NCBI RefSeq assembly: GCF_009653635.1
Contig: NZ_PPFD01000004.1
Location: 1-64,000, forward strand
Length of the DNA stretch: 64,000 bases
Reading direction: 5' to 3'
Origin: Endozoicomonas sp. OPT23
GTDB lineage: Bacteria; Pseudomonadota; Gammaproteobacteria; Pseudomonadales; Endozoicomonadaceae
The notes below the pieces were generated by a model, which was given only the letters and a program-made list of their open reading frames with translations, made no database searches and was not told the origin of the DNA. Of this stretch, positions 54,607 through 63,241 are shown one piece after another; the stretch's first letter is position 1; each line of letters starts with the position of its first letter. The position numbers and the translations under genes are program-made.

Positions 54607-54867
54607 TTACGGGTATCTAAGCAAAACCTTCCGTTTCACTTTCCTTTCCGGCAGTTTACCCAGTTCAAGTGTTACGCCAGCTCTAAAAGAGCTGTGGCTG
54701 TTCAGTTGAATAAGAGAGGAGCTGACTCTTTTTCTCTGGCTCATTTCCACTTCGTCAGAGAAGCCTTCGATTCGAATAAGAGGAGGAAGTATTAAGCCGT
54801 CCTCATAACACTCCTGTTCTTCTTCCTGTTCTTCCAGCAGCCAGGGCGGATCTAAACGGATAGCCAT
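54607..54867 (-). CDS. Small hypothetical protein, 86 aa
   Basis: The ATG at 54867 has a strong GGAGG 8 nt upstream. The N-terminal half is acidic (LLEEQEEEQECYEDG) and the C-terminal end is basic (KLPERKVKRKVLLRYP). It lies 28 bp before the phosphatase gene on the same strand, so the two are probably co-transcribed. I recognise no family. Confidence 0.6.
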   Translation of the reverse strand: MAIRLDPPWLLEEQEEEQECYEDGLILPPLIRIEGFSDEVEMSQRKRVSSSLIQLNSHSSFRAGVTLELGKLPERKVKRKVLLRYP

Positions 54868-55136
54868 CGTCAACCTCCAGAACAAGTCGTACCATTAATT
54901 AGAGTTCGTAATAAGAGCTCGAAACAGAAACCTTTCACAAAAACTCGCCATAAAACTCTGCCTGAACAGCTGTTCTAGAGCGCTCTATCACTGCATCGCT
55001 CGACAAGTGTAGCCAAACTAAACCCAAAGCAAGAGCTAATTAGGAAGTGAATATTCAAATATCGAAATAGCCTTACGGACTTGGGTACTGAAGCTAACCT
55101 TAACTCTCAGATATCATTCAAATAAGAGTCTCTTTG

Positions 55137-56375
55137 ATGTGCGATAGTCACAAATCCATGAACCTTAATTCAGGCTCGGTTTTAATCATCTCCGGTCTGA
55201 TTGGCCTGATGACAGGCTGGCTTGATATTGCTTTTTTGAATCAGGCCGGAGCTGTTATTGCAGATATTTTTATCCGCCTTTTGAAACTGGTCAGCTTGCC
55301 CATCATTTTTTTCTCTTTATTGGCAACATTGTCCGGAATGGGAGGAACCTCTGATGTAAAGAAACTGGGTGGAAAAGTACTAAAGTACACCCTCATGACG
55401 ACCTTACTGGCAGCAACTCTGGCACTTGGGCTTTATCTTTTATTTGATCCGGCCAGAACCAGTATCATGCTGACCAGCCCTATTGAAGGTGCCGTTGAAA
55501 CCGTCAACTACTGGCACTATTTACTCAGTTTGATCCCGGAAAACTTCATCGCTCCCTTTTACAACAACAACGTGATGGGCGTACTGTTTCTGGCTCTGGT
55601 GTTAAGTGCAGCAACACTTTCCCTGAGAAAAGATCATAAGCAAACTCTAAACCAATTGTTTGAGAGTCTATTCGCCGCAGTCATGAAAATGACCGGTTTC
55701 TTCCTGAGATTAATGCCTCTGGCGGTCTGGGCTTTTGTAAACCTTTTCGTTCAGGACGTTCAGAATCAGGAGACACTTCAGGGGCTGGCCCTTTATCTTT
55801 GCTGTGTATTGATGGCCAACCTGATTCAGGCTGGTGTTATTCTGCCTGCACTGTTGAAAGCCAAGGGTTTATCGCCATTGTCGTCTTTTAAAGCAATGCT
55901 GCCAGCACTGACGGTTGCTTTCTTTTCCAAGTCTTCCAGCGCCGCACTGCCTTCAGCTATCGACTGTGCTGAACAGCGAATGGGTATTAATGGCAAAGTA
56001 GCCCGGTTCAGCATGCCTCTTTGCATCACAGTCAATATGAATGCCTGTGCGGCCTATATTCTGATTACGGTGCTTTTTGTCTGCCAGAGCAATGGTATTC
56101 AATTTTCAGGAATCGAGCTGTTCTCATGGATTTTGATTGCCACACTGGCTGCGATTGGTAATGCCGGCGTCCCTATGGGCTGCTATATGCTCTCCAGTGC
56201 CTTTCTGGCAGCCATGGGTGTGGATATGAAACTGATGGTGTTAATTCTGCCTTTCTATGCGTTTATCGATATGCTGGAAAGTGCCATCAATGTCTGGTCT
56301 GACTCCTGTGTGACCGCAATGGTCAACAAGGAGTTGAAGTCTTCTCCCGCTTTGCTGGAAGAGAACATGGAATAA
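55137..56375 (+). CDS. Dicarboxylate/amino acid:cation symporter (DAACS)
   Basis: A 412-residue inner-membrane carrier with about eight helices plus hairpins. It has LVSLPIIFFSLLATLSGM, a serine-rich KSSSAALPSAI (the family SSSAATLP motif) and the helix-7 MNACAAYI segment replacing the usual NMDGTA. This suggests altered cation or substrate binding compared with GltP. The start could also be TTG 55134 or ATG 55158. Substrate (glutamate, dicarboxylate or other) is not clear. Confidence 0.85.
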   Translation: MCDSHKSMNLNSGSVLIISGLIGLMTGWLDIAFLNQAGAVIADIFIRLLKLVSLPIIFFSLLATLSGMGGTSDVKKLGGKVLKYTLMTTLLAATLALGLYLLFDPARTSIMLTSPIEGAVETVNYWHYLLSLIPENFIAPFYNNNVMGVLFLALVLSAATLSLRKDHKQTLNQLFESLFAAVMKMTGFFLRLMPLAVWAFVNLFVQDVQNQETLQGLALYLCCVLMANLIQAGVILPALLKAKGLSPLSSFKAMLPALTVAFFSKSSSAALPSAIDCAEQRMGINGKVARFSMPLCITVNMNACAAYILITVLFVCQSNGIQFSGIELFSWILIATLAAIGNAGVPMGCYMLSSAFLAAMGVDMKLMVLILPFYAFIDMLESAINVWSDSCVTAMVNKELKSSPALLEENME

Positions 56376-56421
56376 GGGCTTGATTGAGAGCCCTCACTTA
56401 ACCTACCCCCAACCTAACATT

Positions 56422-57717
56422 TCAGTTATTGCCGTACATACGATCAAGAACTTTATAGATTCCCTGACAAAGGAACTTCAAATCTTCATCAGAAATCACA
56501 TAAGGCGGCATGACATAAACCAGCTTACCAAAAGGTCGGACCCAGACACCTTCCTTTGGAAACTCTGACTGAATCTCCGACATCACGACCGGCTCTTTCA
56601 ACTCAACAACGCCGATGCCTCCCAGTACTCGAACTTCCTGAACAATATCAAGCTCAAGGCAAGTAGACAGCTGGTCCTGAAGAATCTCTTCAATATTCGC
56701 TACCTGATGCTGCCAGTCACCGCGTCCAAGAATCTCCAGGCTGGCAACACCAGCGGCACAGGTGAGTGGATTGGCCATGAATGTTGGGCCATGCATCATC
56801 GGCTCTTTGGCAGAAATGGTATCACTGACATGAGCGGTACAAAGTGTTGCTGCCATCGACATATATCCACCGGTCAGCGCTTTACCCACACACATAATAT
56901 CTGGCTCAATACCCGCATGCTCGCAGGCAAACATTTTGCCGGTTCGACCAAAGCCGGTAGCAATTTCATCGTGAATTAGCAGAACACCGTGTTCGTCACA
57001 AAGCTCTTTCACCCGCTTCAAAAACTCTGGTGAGAAGAAATACATGCCACCAGCGCCCTGAACAATAGGTTCAACAATAACGGCTGCCACCTGGCCAGAT
57101 AGTGCTTCCAACTGTTGTTTAAACGGTTCTATGTAAGCCTCTTCGAATTCATCTCCCCACTTACAGGCAGGCCGTTCAACGAAATAATGCTCCGGCAGAA
57201 TGCCTGTGAAGTGATGGTGCATGCCATTTTCAGGATCACAAATCGACATACCGCCAGTCGTATCACCATAGTAGCCACCTTTGAAAGTGAGCATCTTGGT
57301 CTTGCCGGTTTCACCCCTGCACTGCCAGTACTGCATGGCCATCTTGATGGCCACTTCTACCGCCACAGAACCGGAGTCGGAAAAGAAAACCGTCTGCATG
57401 GAATCAGGTGTCAGATCAATCAGGCGACGAGCTAACTCAACCGCAGGTTTGTGAGTGAGACCACCAAACATCACATGGGACATGCGATCTATCTGATCTT
57501 TCAGGGCCTTATTCATTTCAGGATGGTTGTAACCATGCACCATGCTCCACCAGGATGACATACCGTCAATCACTTCCCGGCCATCACTCAACTTCAGCCG
57601 AACACCCTCGGCACTTTCTACCGCAAAGAGTTCTACATTGCTGTTAGTGGTGCTGTACGGGTGCCAGATATGTCTGGCATCAAACTCAAAATCTGACGAA
57701 GTAAAGGGTGTATTCAA
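56422..57717 (-). CDS. bioA: Adenosylmethionine-8-amino-7-oxononanoate aminotransferase
   Basis: A 431-residue PLP enzyme of biotin synthesis that makes 7,8-diaminopelargonate with SAM as amino donor. It starts with DARHIWHPYST and has DGMSSWWSMVHGYNHP, both typical of BioA. The PLP pocket has HDEIATGFGRTG (D250) and the Schiff-base lysine K279 (VGKALTGGY). AGGAAG lies before the ATG. No other bio genes are adjacent. Confidence 0.96.
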   Translation of the reverse strand: MNTPFTSSDFEFDARHIWHPYSTTNSNVELFAVESAEGVRLKLSDGREVIDGMSSWWSMVHGYNHPEMNKALKDQIDRMSHVMFGGLTHKPAVELARRLIDLTPDSMQTVFFSDSGSVAVEVAIKMAMQYWQCRGETGKTKMLTFKGGYYGDTTGGMSICDPENGMHHHFTGILPEHYFVERPACKWGDEFEEAYIEPFKQQLEALSGQVAAVIVEPIVQGAGGMYFFSPEFLKRVKELCDEHGVLLIHDEIATGFGRTGKMFACEHAGIEPDIMCVGKALTGGYMSMAATLCTAHVSDTISAKEPMMHGPTFMANPLTCAAGVASLEILGRGDWQHQVANIEEILQDQLSTCLELDIVQEVRVLGGIGVVELKEPVVMSEIQSEFPKEGVWVRPFGKLVYVMPPYVISDEDLKFLCQGIYKVLDRMYGNN

Positions 57718-57812
57718 GACCGCTTCCTGATGCTCTGATTCTTACCGAGGACATGTTTACCATGAGCATTGCTGTATTCATGGCTAATGTAATTCAGGAA
57801 TAATAAGACGAA

Positions 57813-57836
57813 AGCTAGCTTATTACTAAGCTAGCT
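57813..57836 (-). terminator. Hairpin after the secreted beta-propeller-like gene
   Basis: AGCTAGCTTA (57813-57822) and TAAGCTAGCT (57827-57836) form a perfect 10-bp stem with a TTAC loop. It lies downstream of the minus-strand gene at 57875 and is followed by TTTCGTC. Confidence 0.6.
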
Positions 57837-57874
57837 CTGTAAAGTTTGTTTTATTTCCAGTTACCTTCAGACCA

Positions 57875-59128
57875 TTAGAAAGATAAACCTTCCGGAAGCT
57901 CTTTTTCTTCAAAATGGAAAGCCTCTCGAAATTCCGTTTCTTTGTCCAGAAGATAACTGTGCCCATATGCCGTAACCGGTTCCAGCTGATCATCAACAAT
58001 ATGCCATCTCTGGATGCTTCCCTGTGAGGTTGTCACCCAGATAAACTGACCATTCATACTGACATGCACTGATCTCAGAGTATCGTCTCCATCAGGCGTT
58101 ATTGTGCCAGCCTTTGCCATTAGCATCCCACCTATTATTTTAAATACATCGACACCGTGAGCCCCTCCGGCAACAATAACTTTTCTCTCTTTATCAGTTT
58201 TCAAAATCCCATCTGCAGGAAGAGCCTCTGAATCTGTTTGAACAGGGTAAAACAGCATACCAGCGGTTATAAAATTAATGACTCCCCAACCTCTATACCA
58301 GGCAAGGAAAGAAAGTTCTTGATCAGGCGTACTGGTTACAAAAAGTGAGTCTGGAACAACGGCTTCATAGTTATCATCAACAGGTATTTCCTGATTGTAT
58401 CTGGATGACTGTGACAAAATAGGCATCAATAACCAGGGGGTATTCAAAGAGCCCCTGTCACTCGGCCACTGCATTTGCTCAAAAAAGACACTTTCAGGGT
58501 GGATAGTTGCTTTACCCGTCTCTTTTAGCAATTCAAGATTATTAAATCTCCAAAATCGCTGCTGTATTTCTAAATCTCTATTCGTACTGTCTCTGGTTTC
58601 AAGCAATGGCTCCCCTATTCCAAATTGTATTAGTTTCACTCTCTTCATTGAAAAGTCACACATTGTGCTATTACTACTGGAACAGGTCGGATACCAGTTC
58701 AAATCAAAAGGCTGACTGATATCCTCTCTGGAGAAATACTTTGCTCTCCCAATATGACTGAGTAAAACCAGATGTTTGCAGTCATGACTAAACTCTGCAC
58801 TGACGACATGCTGAAACTTCAAACCAGAAAACAGTGTTGCCTCTGGAAATACCTGAATTTGCTTTCCGTATTGATGGCCTCCAAAACCCAGAAGTTCGAG
58901 CATGGCAAATTCCAGGGTATTTTTTCTGGTCGTTTTCACCAGAAACTGTCCACAGGAAGAACCGAACACCCCAACATCATATAAAGACGGATTTTCATTG
59001 AAGGCATATCGGTAGGCTTCAGATTCTGTCAAAGGGTCTGAATAGGCTTTACCGAACATAAATACAGCACAAAGAGAGAAAGAGAAAAAGGAGAAAAAGG
59101 ACAGCCATCTGACAGGGTAGTTTTTCAT
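57875..59128 (-). CDS. Hypothetical secreted protein, possible beta-propeller
   Basis: A 417-residue protein with a signal peptide (about 1-30). The C-terminal part has SVHVSMNGQFIWVTTSQGSI and then QRWHIVD, which resembles a WD40 blade; an earlier SAEFSHDCKHLVLLSHIG is a similar strand pattern. Several cysteines (CSSSNSTMC) may form disulfides. AGGTTTATGAT gives a good ribosome site. No family assignment is certain. Confidence 0.7.
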   Translation of the reverse strand: MKNYPVRWLSFFSFFSFSLCAVFMFGKAYSDPLTESEAYRYAFNENPSLYDVGVFGSSCGQFLVKTTRKNTLEFAMLELLGFGGHQYGKQIQVFPEATLFSGLKFQHVVSAEFSHDCKHLVLLSHIGRAKYFSREDISQPFDLNWYPTCSSSNSTMCDFSMKRVKLIQFGIGEPLLETRDSTNRDLEIQQRFWRFNNLELLKETGKATIHPESVFFEQMQWPSDRGSLNTPWLLMPILSQSSRYNQEIPVDDNYEAVVPDSLFVTSTPDQELSFLAWYRGWGVINFITAGMLFYPVQTDSEALPADGILKTDKERKVIVAGGAHGVDVFKIIGGMLMAKAGTITPDGDDTLRSVHVSMNGQFIWVTTSQGSIQRWHIVDDQLEPVTAYGHSYLLDKETEFREAFHFEEKELPEGLSF

Positions 59129-59346
59129 ATCATAAACCTAAATTTATAATTAATTTTTCTATTCGAAACTCCTATGACCCTTAAAGTTTGACAATGTTCA
59201 ATCGAATCGAGTTTCAGGCAATGATGACGCTTCGGCTACTGAGCACACCAACTCATATTTCATTACTTCAGACCTTTCGTTCATGGCGCGGTCAATTTCA
59301 GTTACAATTACCGGTTTAATCCAAGATTTAATTGCAGTAGACCTCA

Positions 59347-60198
59347 ATGACCGCACTGTTTGTCAACCAACTGACCACCCTTGATTTCAGCTACCTTGAT
59401 CCCGCCCGAGGCGTGGTGGGAGAGTCCTGGCTGGTCGACGTAACCCTGGAAGGGGATCTGGATGAACAGGGAATGGTGTTCGACTTTGGCCATGTTAAAA
59501 AACAGATCAAGGCCTCGCTGGATATTCTCGCAGATCACCGTTTGCTGGTACCGTCCAATCATTCCCATGTCATTATCTCTTCCGATCAGAGCCAGCTGAA
59601 TGTTGCCATGGTCACCAGTACTGGCGATCAGATTCAGTGCAGTGCTCCCGCTCAGGCGATTCTGCTGGTCAACGATACTCGTATCACTCCGGAAATCCTG
59701 ACGCCGATTCTTGAAGCTGAACTGCTTAAAGAAGTACCTGCCAATGTCACAGGCATCAAGCTCGATATTTATCCGGAAGCCATTCAGGGCGCTTTCTATC
59801 ACTACAGTCACGGCCTGAAGAAACACCTTGGTGACTGCCAGCGAATCGCTCACGGCCATCGCTCACCGATCCATATCTATCTGGATGGCAACAGGGATTC
59901 AGATCTTGAAGAAGAGTGGGCTGAAACCTGGAAAGACATCTATATCGCCACCCGTGAAGATCTGCTGACCGAGTTCGACCTCAATGGCATCAATCATTTG
60001 AAGTTTGGCTACACCTCTGATCAGGGCTATTTTGAACTGACCATTGCTGAAGAGCGTTGCTATCTGCTGGACACAGACACGACTGTCGAGTTACTGGCTG
60101 AGCATATCGCCGATGTTCACAAGAACAGATTCCCTGCCAGCAATATCAAAGTTGTTGCTTTTGAAGGCTTTAATAAAGGCTCTATCTGCGAGAAGTGA
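59347..60198 (+). CDS. 6-carboxytetrahydropterin synthase (QueD)-like, two-domain protein
   Basis: A 283-residue protein made of two PTPS/QueD-type halves. The first (1-110) has the fold pattern LDFSYLDPARGVVGESW and MVFDFGHVKKQIK. The second (about 135-280) keeps a cysteine (C164) and HGH (169-171). The standard QueD is about 120 residues, so this is a double-length version. Catalysis of the queuosine step is possible but not shown, since the HxH sets are only partly retained in the first half. Confidence 0.75.
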   Translation: MTALFVNQLTTLDFSYLDPARGVVGESWLVDVTLEGDLDEQGMVFDFGHVKKQIKASLDILADHRLLVPSNHSHVIISSDQSQLNVAMVTSTGDQIQCSAPAQAILLVNDTRITPEILTPILEAELLKEVPANVTGIKLDIYPEAIQGAFYHYSHGLKKHLGDCQRIAHGHRSPIHIYLDGNRDSDLEEEWAETWKDIYIATREDLLTEFDLNGINHLKFGYTSDQGYFELTIAEERCYLLDTDTTVELLAEHIADVHKNRFPASNIKVVAFEGFNKGSICEK

Positions 60199-60277
60199 CC
60201 ACTCCCTAAGCTCTGAGCATAGCCTCTGACTATTGCTACTCTAAAGAGATATCCCATTGTGAAAACGGACTTTCACC

Positions 60278-60919
60278 ATGAGTATTGAAGATATCAATAA
60301 CCGCCCGCAACGACCTGAAACAGGCCTCGATCCTGAACTGGGCCGCTCCACTCAGGACTCTTCCGAACAGGAAGTGGACATAACGTTTGAAGAGCTGCGC
60401 AGTTACGTAGAAGAAATGCTGCAGTTTAACTACGGTAGTGTCCATGAACTGATGGCACAGGTTGCTGCCGTCGCACCTGTTCGACCGGATACCTATCAAG
60501 GCAAACAACCTGATGTCGCTGCCATTGATGCGGTTAACCAGAACAACACTCAAGGCATTGCCCCGGTTGAAGCAACAGGTTCTGTTGAAGCCAGTAATAA
60601 ACTCAGACTGGTAGAAGGCATGATGGGTGAACAGGATCTGCAGTTGCAACAGATCTTTGATGCACTAGCCCTGTCACGCGCCGGCAGAAAACCGGATCCG
60701 GATAGCCTTGGTATTGAGTATGAACGACTGACGTCCATTATGATTCAGGCAGAAGGCCGCAAGAATCAGATTCTCAGCCAACTGCCGGAAACCCTTCCTC
60801 ATTACACTCAGCATACAGCTCAGCAGCAACTGCCTGAATTAATCACCAGCCTGCAGAAGTACGATGCCAGCTTCAGGGAAGCATTGATGGAAATTCGTAC
60901 AAAACTAAACCAGCAGTAA
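60278..60919 (+). CDS. Hypothetical protein, 213 aa
   Basis: A soluble, acidic and Gln-rich protein. A helical segment at about 37-65 is followed by a Pro/Ala/Val-rich linker and a helical C-terminal half (about 105-213) likely to form a coiled coil. There is no signal peptide, membrane segment or cysteine. The ribosome site is weak. No family is recognised. It lies between the QueD-like gene and trpB on the same strand. Confidence 0.62.
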   Translation: MSIEDINNRPQRPETGLDPELGRSTQDSSEQEVDITFEELRSYVEEMLQFNYGSVHELMAQVAAVAPVRPDTYQGKQPDVAAIDAVNQNNTQGIAPVEATGSVEASNKLRLVEGMMGEQDLQLQQIFDALALSRAGRKPDPDSLGIEYERLTSIMIQAEGRKNQILSQLPETLPHYTQHTAQQQLPELITSLQKYDASFREALMEIRTKLNQQ

Positions 60920-61044
60920 CCTTCAATCCTTAGTCTCCCATGGATGTATGAGGACATTTTGAAAAAATAATGGCATCCTGTCGCACCTGAAGAAAAAACA
61001 AAACAGCCATTGATCGGCTGAGTCAAAAAGAACAGGTGGACGAC

Positions 61045-62250
61045 ATGAGCCAGAAGACTGAATTTGCTCCCATGCCTGATGCAACAGGCTACTTTGGCGA
61101 GTATGGGGGTGCAATGGTGCCACCGGCTTTGGAGAAAGCCATTGCCGATGTTGAGCAAGCCTACCGCGACATTCGTAACGATTCCTCTTTCCGCGAGGAA
61201 CTTCACGACCTCTACAAACACTACGTTGGTCGCCCAAGTCCTATTTTCTATGCCAAACGACTGTCCGATGCACTTGGTGGCGCGAAGATTTATCTGAAGC
61301 GTGAAGATCTGAACCACACGGGTGCTCACAAGATAAACCACGCTCTGGGTGAAGCTCTGCTTGCTAAATACATGGGCAAGCAGAAAGTTATTGCCGAAAC
61401 CGGTGCCGGCCAGCACGGTGTTGCCATGGCTACGGCCTGTGCTCTGGTCGGCATTGAATGTGAAATTCATATGGGTCAGGTGGATATCGAGAAAGAAGCA
61501 CCGAACGTTACTCGTATGAAGATTCTGGGCTGTAAGGTAGTTCCTGTTACCTTCGGCACCCGGACATTGAAAGACGCCGTAGACAGTGCATTTCAGGCTT
61601 ATCTCGCCGATCCGGAAAGCCAGTTGTACGCCATTGGTTCTGTAGTGGGTCCACATCCGTTCCCGATGATGGTTCGAGACTTTCAGCAGATCATTGGTGA
61701 GGAAGCCCGTGATCAGTTTCAGGAGATGGAAGGCAGGCTGCCTGATTACCTGATGGCCTGCGTTGGTGGTGGCAGTAATGCCATTGGCCTGTTTACCGCA
61801 TTCCTGAACGATGAGTCTGTGAAAATGATTGGTGTTGAGCCTTCCGGTAAAGGTCTGGACACAGAGGAACATGCAGCCACTCTGACTCTGGGAACTCCAG
61901 GGGTGATTCAGGGGTTCAAATGCTATGTCCTGCAGGATGAGCAGGGTGAACCTCTGCCAGTTCACTCCATTGCTTCCGGTCTCGATTATCCAGGCGTTGG
62001 TCCACAGCACAGCTATTTGAAAGACGTTGGTCGTGTGAAGTATCAATCAATAAACGATCAGGAATGCTTTGACGCCTTTATGACGCTGTCACGCAAGGAA
62101 GGCATTATTCCCGCTCTGGAAAGTGCTCACGCAGTGGCCGGTGCTATTCGTCTGGCGCCTCAGCTCTCTTCAGATCAGAGTATTCTGGTCAACCTGAGCG
62201 GTCGCGGTGATAAAGATATTGATTTTGTTGTAGAAAAGCTCGGACTGTAA
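61045..62250 (+). CDS. trpB: Tryptophan synthase beta chain, without adjacent trpA
   Basis: A 401-residue PLP enzyme that joins indole and serine to make tryptophan. It begins with [18 protein letters not shown] and has [16 protein letters not shown] (Schiff-base lysine K96), [10 protein letters not shown], and the phosphate loop [16 protein letters not shown] lies 7 nt before the ATG at 61045; a GTG 9 bp upstream is the alternative. It is normally followed by trpA, but here a terminator and a convergent tetR follow. A trpA elsewhere on the chromosome cannot be excluded. Confidence 0.95.
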   Translation: MSQKTEFAPMPDATGYFGEYGGAMVPPALEKAIADVEQAYRDIRNDSSFREELHDLYKHYVGRPSPIFYAKRLSDALGGAKIYLKREDLNHTGAHKINHALGEALLAKYMGKQKVIAETGAGQHGVAMATACALVGIECEIHMGQVDIEKEAPNVTRMKILGCKVVPVTFGTRTLKDAVDSAFQAYLADPESQLYAIGSVVGPHPFPMMVRDFQQIIGEEARDQFQEMEGRLPDYLMACVGGGSNAIGLFTAFLNDESVKMIGVEPSGKGLDTEEHAATLTLGTPGVIQGFKCYVLQDEQGEPLPVHSIASGLDYPGVGPQHSYLKDVGRVKYQSINDQECFDAFMTLSRKEGIIPALESAHAVAGAIRLAPQLSSDQSILVNLSGRGDKDIDFVVEKLGL

Positions 62251-62261
62251 AATCTTCCAAA

Positions 62262-62279
62262 ACCCTGCTTCTGCAGGGT
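62262..62279 (+). terminator. Terminator after trpB
   Basis: ACCCTGC (62262-62268) pairs with GCAGGGT (62273-62279) around TTCT, followed by CTTTCT. The stem is short but well placed, 12 bp after the stop. Confidence 0.65.
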
Positions 62280-62316
62280 CTTTCTGACTCAGTTCCCGGA
62301 AATACGAATTCATAGA

Positions 62317-62344
62317 CTATCCCCCATCAACGTCGGTGGGATAG
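62317..62344 (-). terminator. Hairpin downstream of tetR
   Basis: CTATCCC (62317-62323) pairs with GGGATAG (62338-62344). It lies 30 bp beyond the tetR stop on the minus strand. No long T-run follows. Confidence 0.5.
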
Positions 62345-62373
62345 CTATTTAATATTCATAGTGTATTAACACT

Positions 62374-62976
62374 TTACTGCTGTTCCGGCAGATTCAGGCA
62401 GTTCAAAAAGAAACCCAGTGACGTTCTGATATCCAGAGGCTCGCCTGTGGCCGGATGGCAATAATTCCCTTCCAGCACCATACTGGTATGCCCTTTTACA
62501 TGAGCTGCCGCATTGATGGTCATATACCAAAGCATCTCGTCATCGGGATCAGTAATATTTAACCGTTTTTGCAGCAACTCTTTCAAAACACCGATGCAGC
62601 TGTCCGCTGCACCTTTTAAAGGCACACAGACGTCTTTTCGTGCCAGCCCGGAACTGAACATCAGCTTATGCATGGCTGGATAAGCGACCGCGGTCTCAAT
62701 GTAACTAACACCTACTTCTATCAAGGCTTCATCCAGGTTATCAGAAGCATCAACGGCTTCCTGCATCCTGTTCCTGAGCATCATAAAGCCCGACTCTGCC
62801 ATTGCATCCAGCAGGGCGTCCTTATCTTTAAAATGACGATAAGGCGCCGTCTGTGAAACTCCAACAGCTCGAGCAAGGGCTCTGAGGCTTAGCTTTTCAG
62901 GACCCACATTCTCCAGCTGTTGGACAGCTTCGCAGAGTAAGGTTTCTCTCAAGTTGCCATGGTGATAATGACTCAT
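62374..62976 (-). CDS. TetR/AcrR family regulator
   Basis: A 200-residue repressor-type regulator. The N-terminal helix-turn-helix contains LSLRALARAVGVSQTAPYRHF (about residues 29-49 in two parts). The C-terminal ligand domain resembles the WHG-type TetR branch (GVSYIETAVAYPAMHKLMFS). AAGAAGG lies before the ATG. It is divergent from an RND efflux adaptor, the usual arrangement for a local repressor of an efflux pump. Confidence 0.92.
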   Translation of the reverse strand: MSHYHHGNLRETLLCEAVQQLENVGPEKLSLRALARAVGVSQTAPYRHFKDKDALLDAMAESGFMMLRNRMQEAVDASDNLDEALIEVGVSYIETAVAYPAMHKLMFSSGLARKDVCVPLKGAADSCIGVLKELLQKRLNITDPDDEMLWYMTINAAAHVKGHTSMVLEGNYCHPATGEPLDIRTSLGFFLNCLNLPEQQ

Positions 62977-62992
62977 TGCCTTCTTAAGTACT

Positions 62993-63090
62993 CGGACATT
63001 TGAATTCCTATGTCATTTCCCCGCCTATGGCGAGAAATGACAATCTAATATTCGATGACGTGTGTCTGCACACTTATTACTACGATTCGC
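62993..63090 (+). repeat. Structured dispersed repeat, copy B
   Basis: This is the second copy of the element at 21348-21446, in the plus orientation here. Its hairpin arms are CATTTC (63014-63019) with GAAATG (63034-63039) and CGCC with GGCG around TAT. The shared ACGTGTGTCTGCACACTTA occupies about 63058-63076. It fills much of the tetR / RND adaptor intergenic region. Confidence 0.75.
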
Positions 63091-63121
63091 AGTCACAGTT
63101 TGAAGCAATAATGTAATAATC

Positions 63122-63136
63122 GTCAACATTGTTGAC
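63122..63136. promoter_or_regulatory. Palindrome, candidate TetR operator
   Basis: GTCAACA and TGTTGAC flank a single T, giving perfect 7-bp arms. It lies in the divergent region 105 bp before the adaptor start codon, where the local regulator would be expected to bind. Confidence 0.55.
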
Positions 63137-63241
63137 AGTGAACACATTGCTCGCCTAGCATTAGCAGCCAATAAGCGGCATGATAAAAACCACACAGGCA
63201 TGGCTGCCGCACAACTCTAATAAAAATCAAGGAATGCACTA

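Noticed and set aside
60820-62046. 408-codon open frame opposite trpB
   Set aside because: It overlaps trpB and the gene before it, both clearly coding in the other direction.
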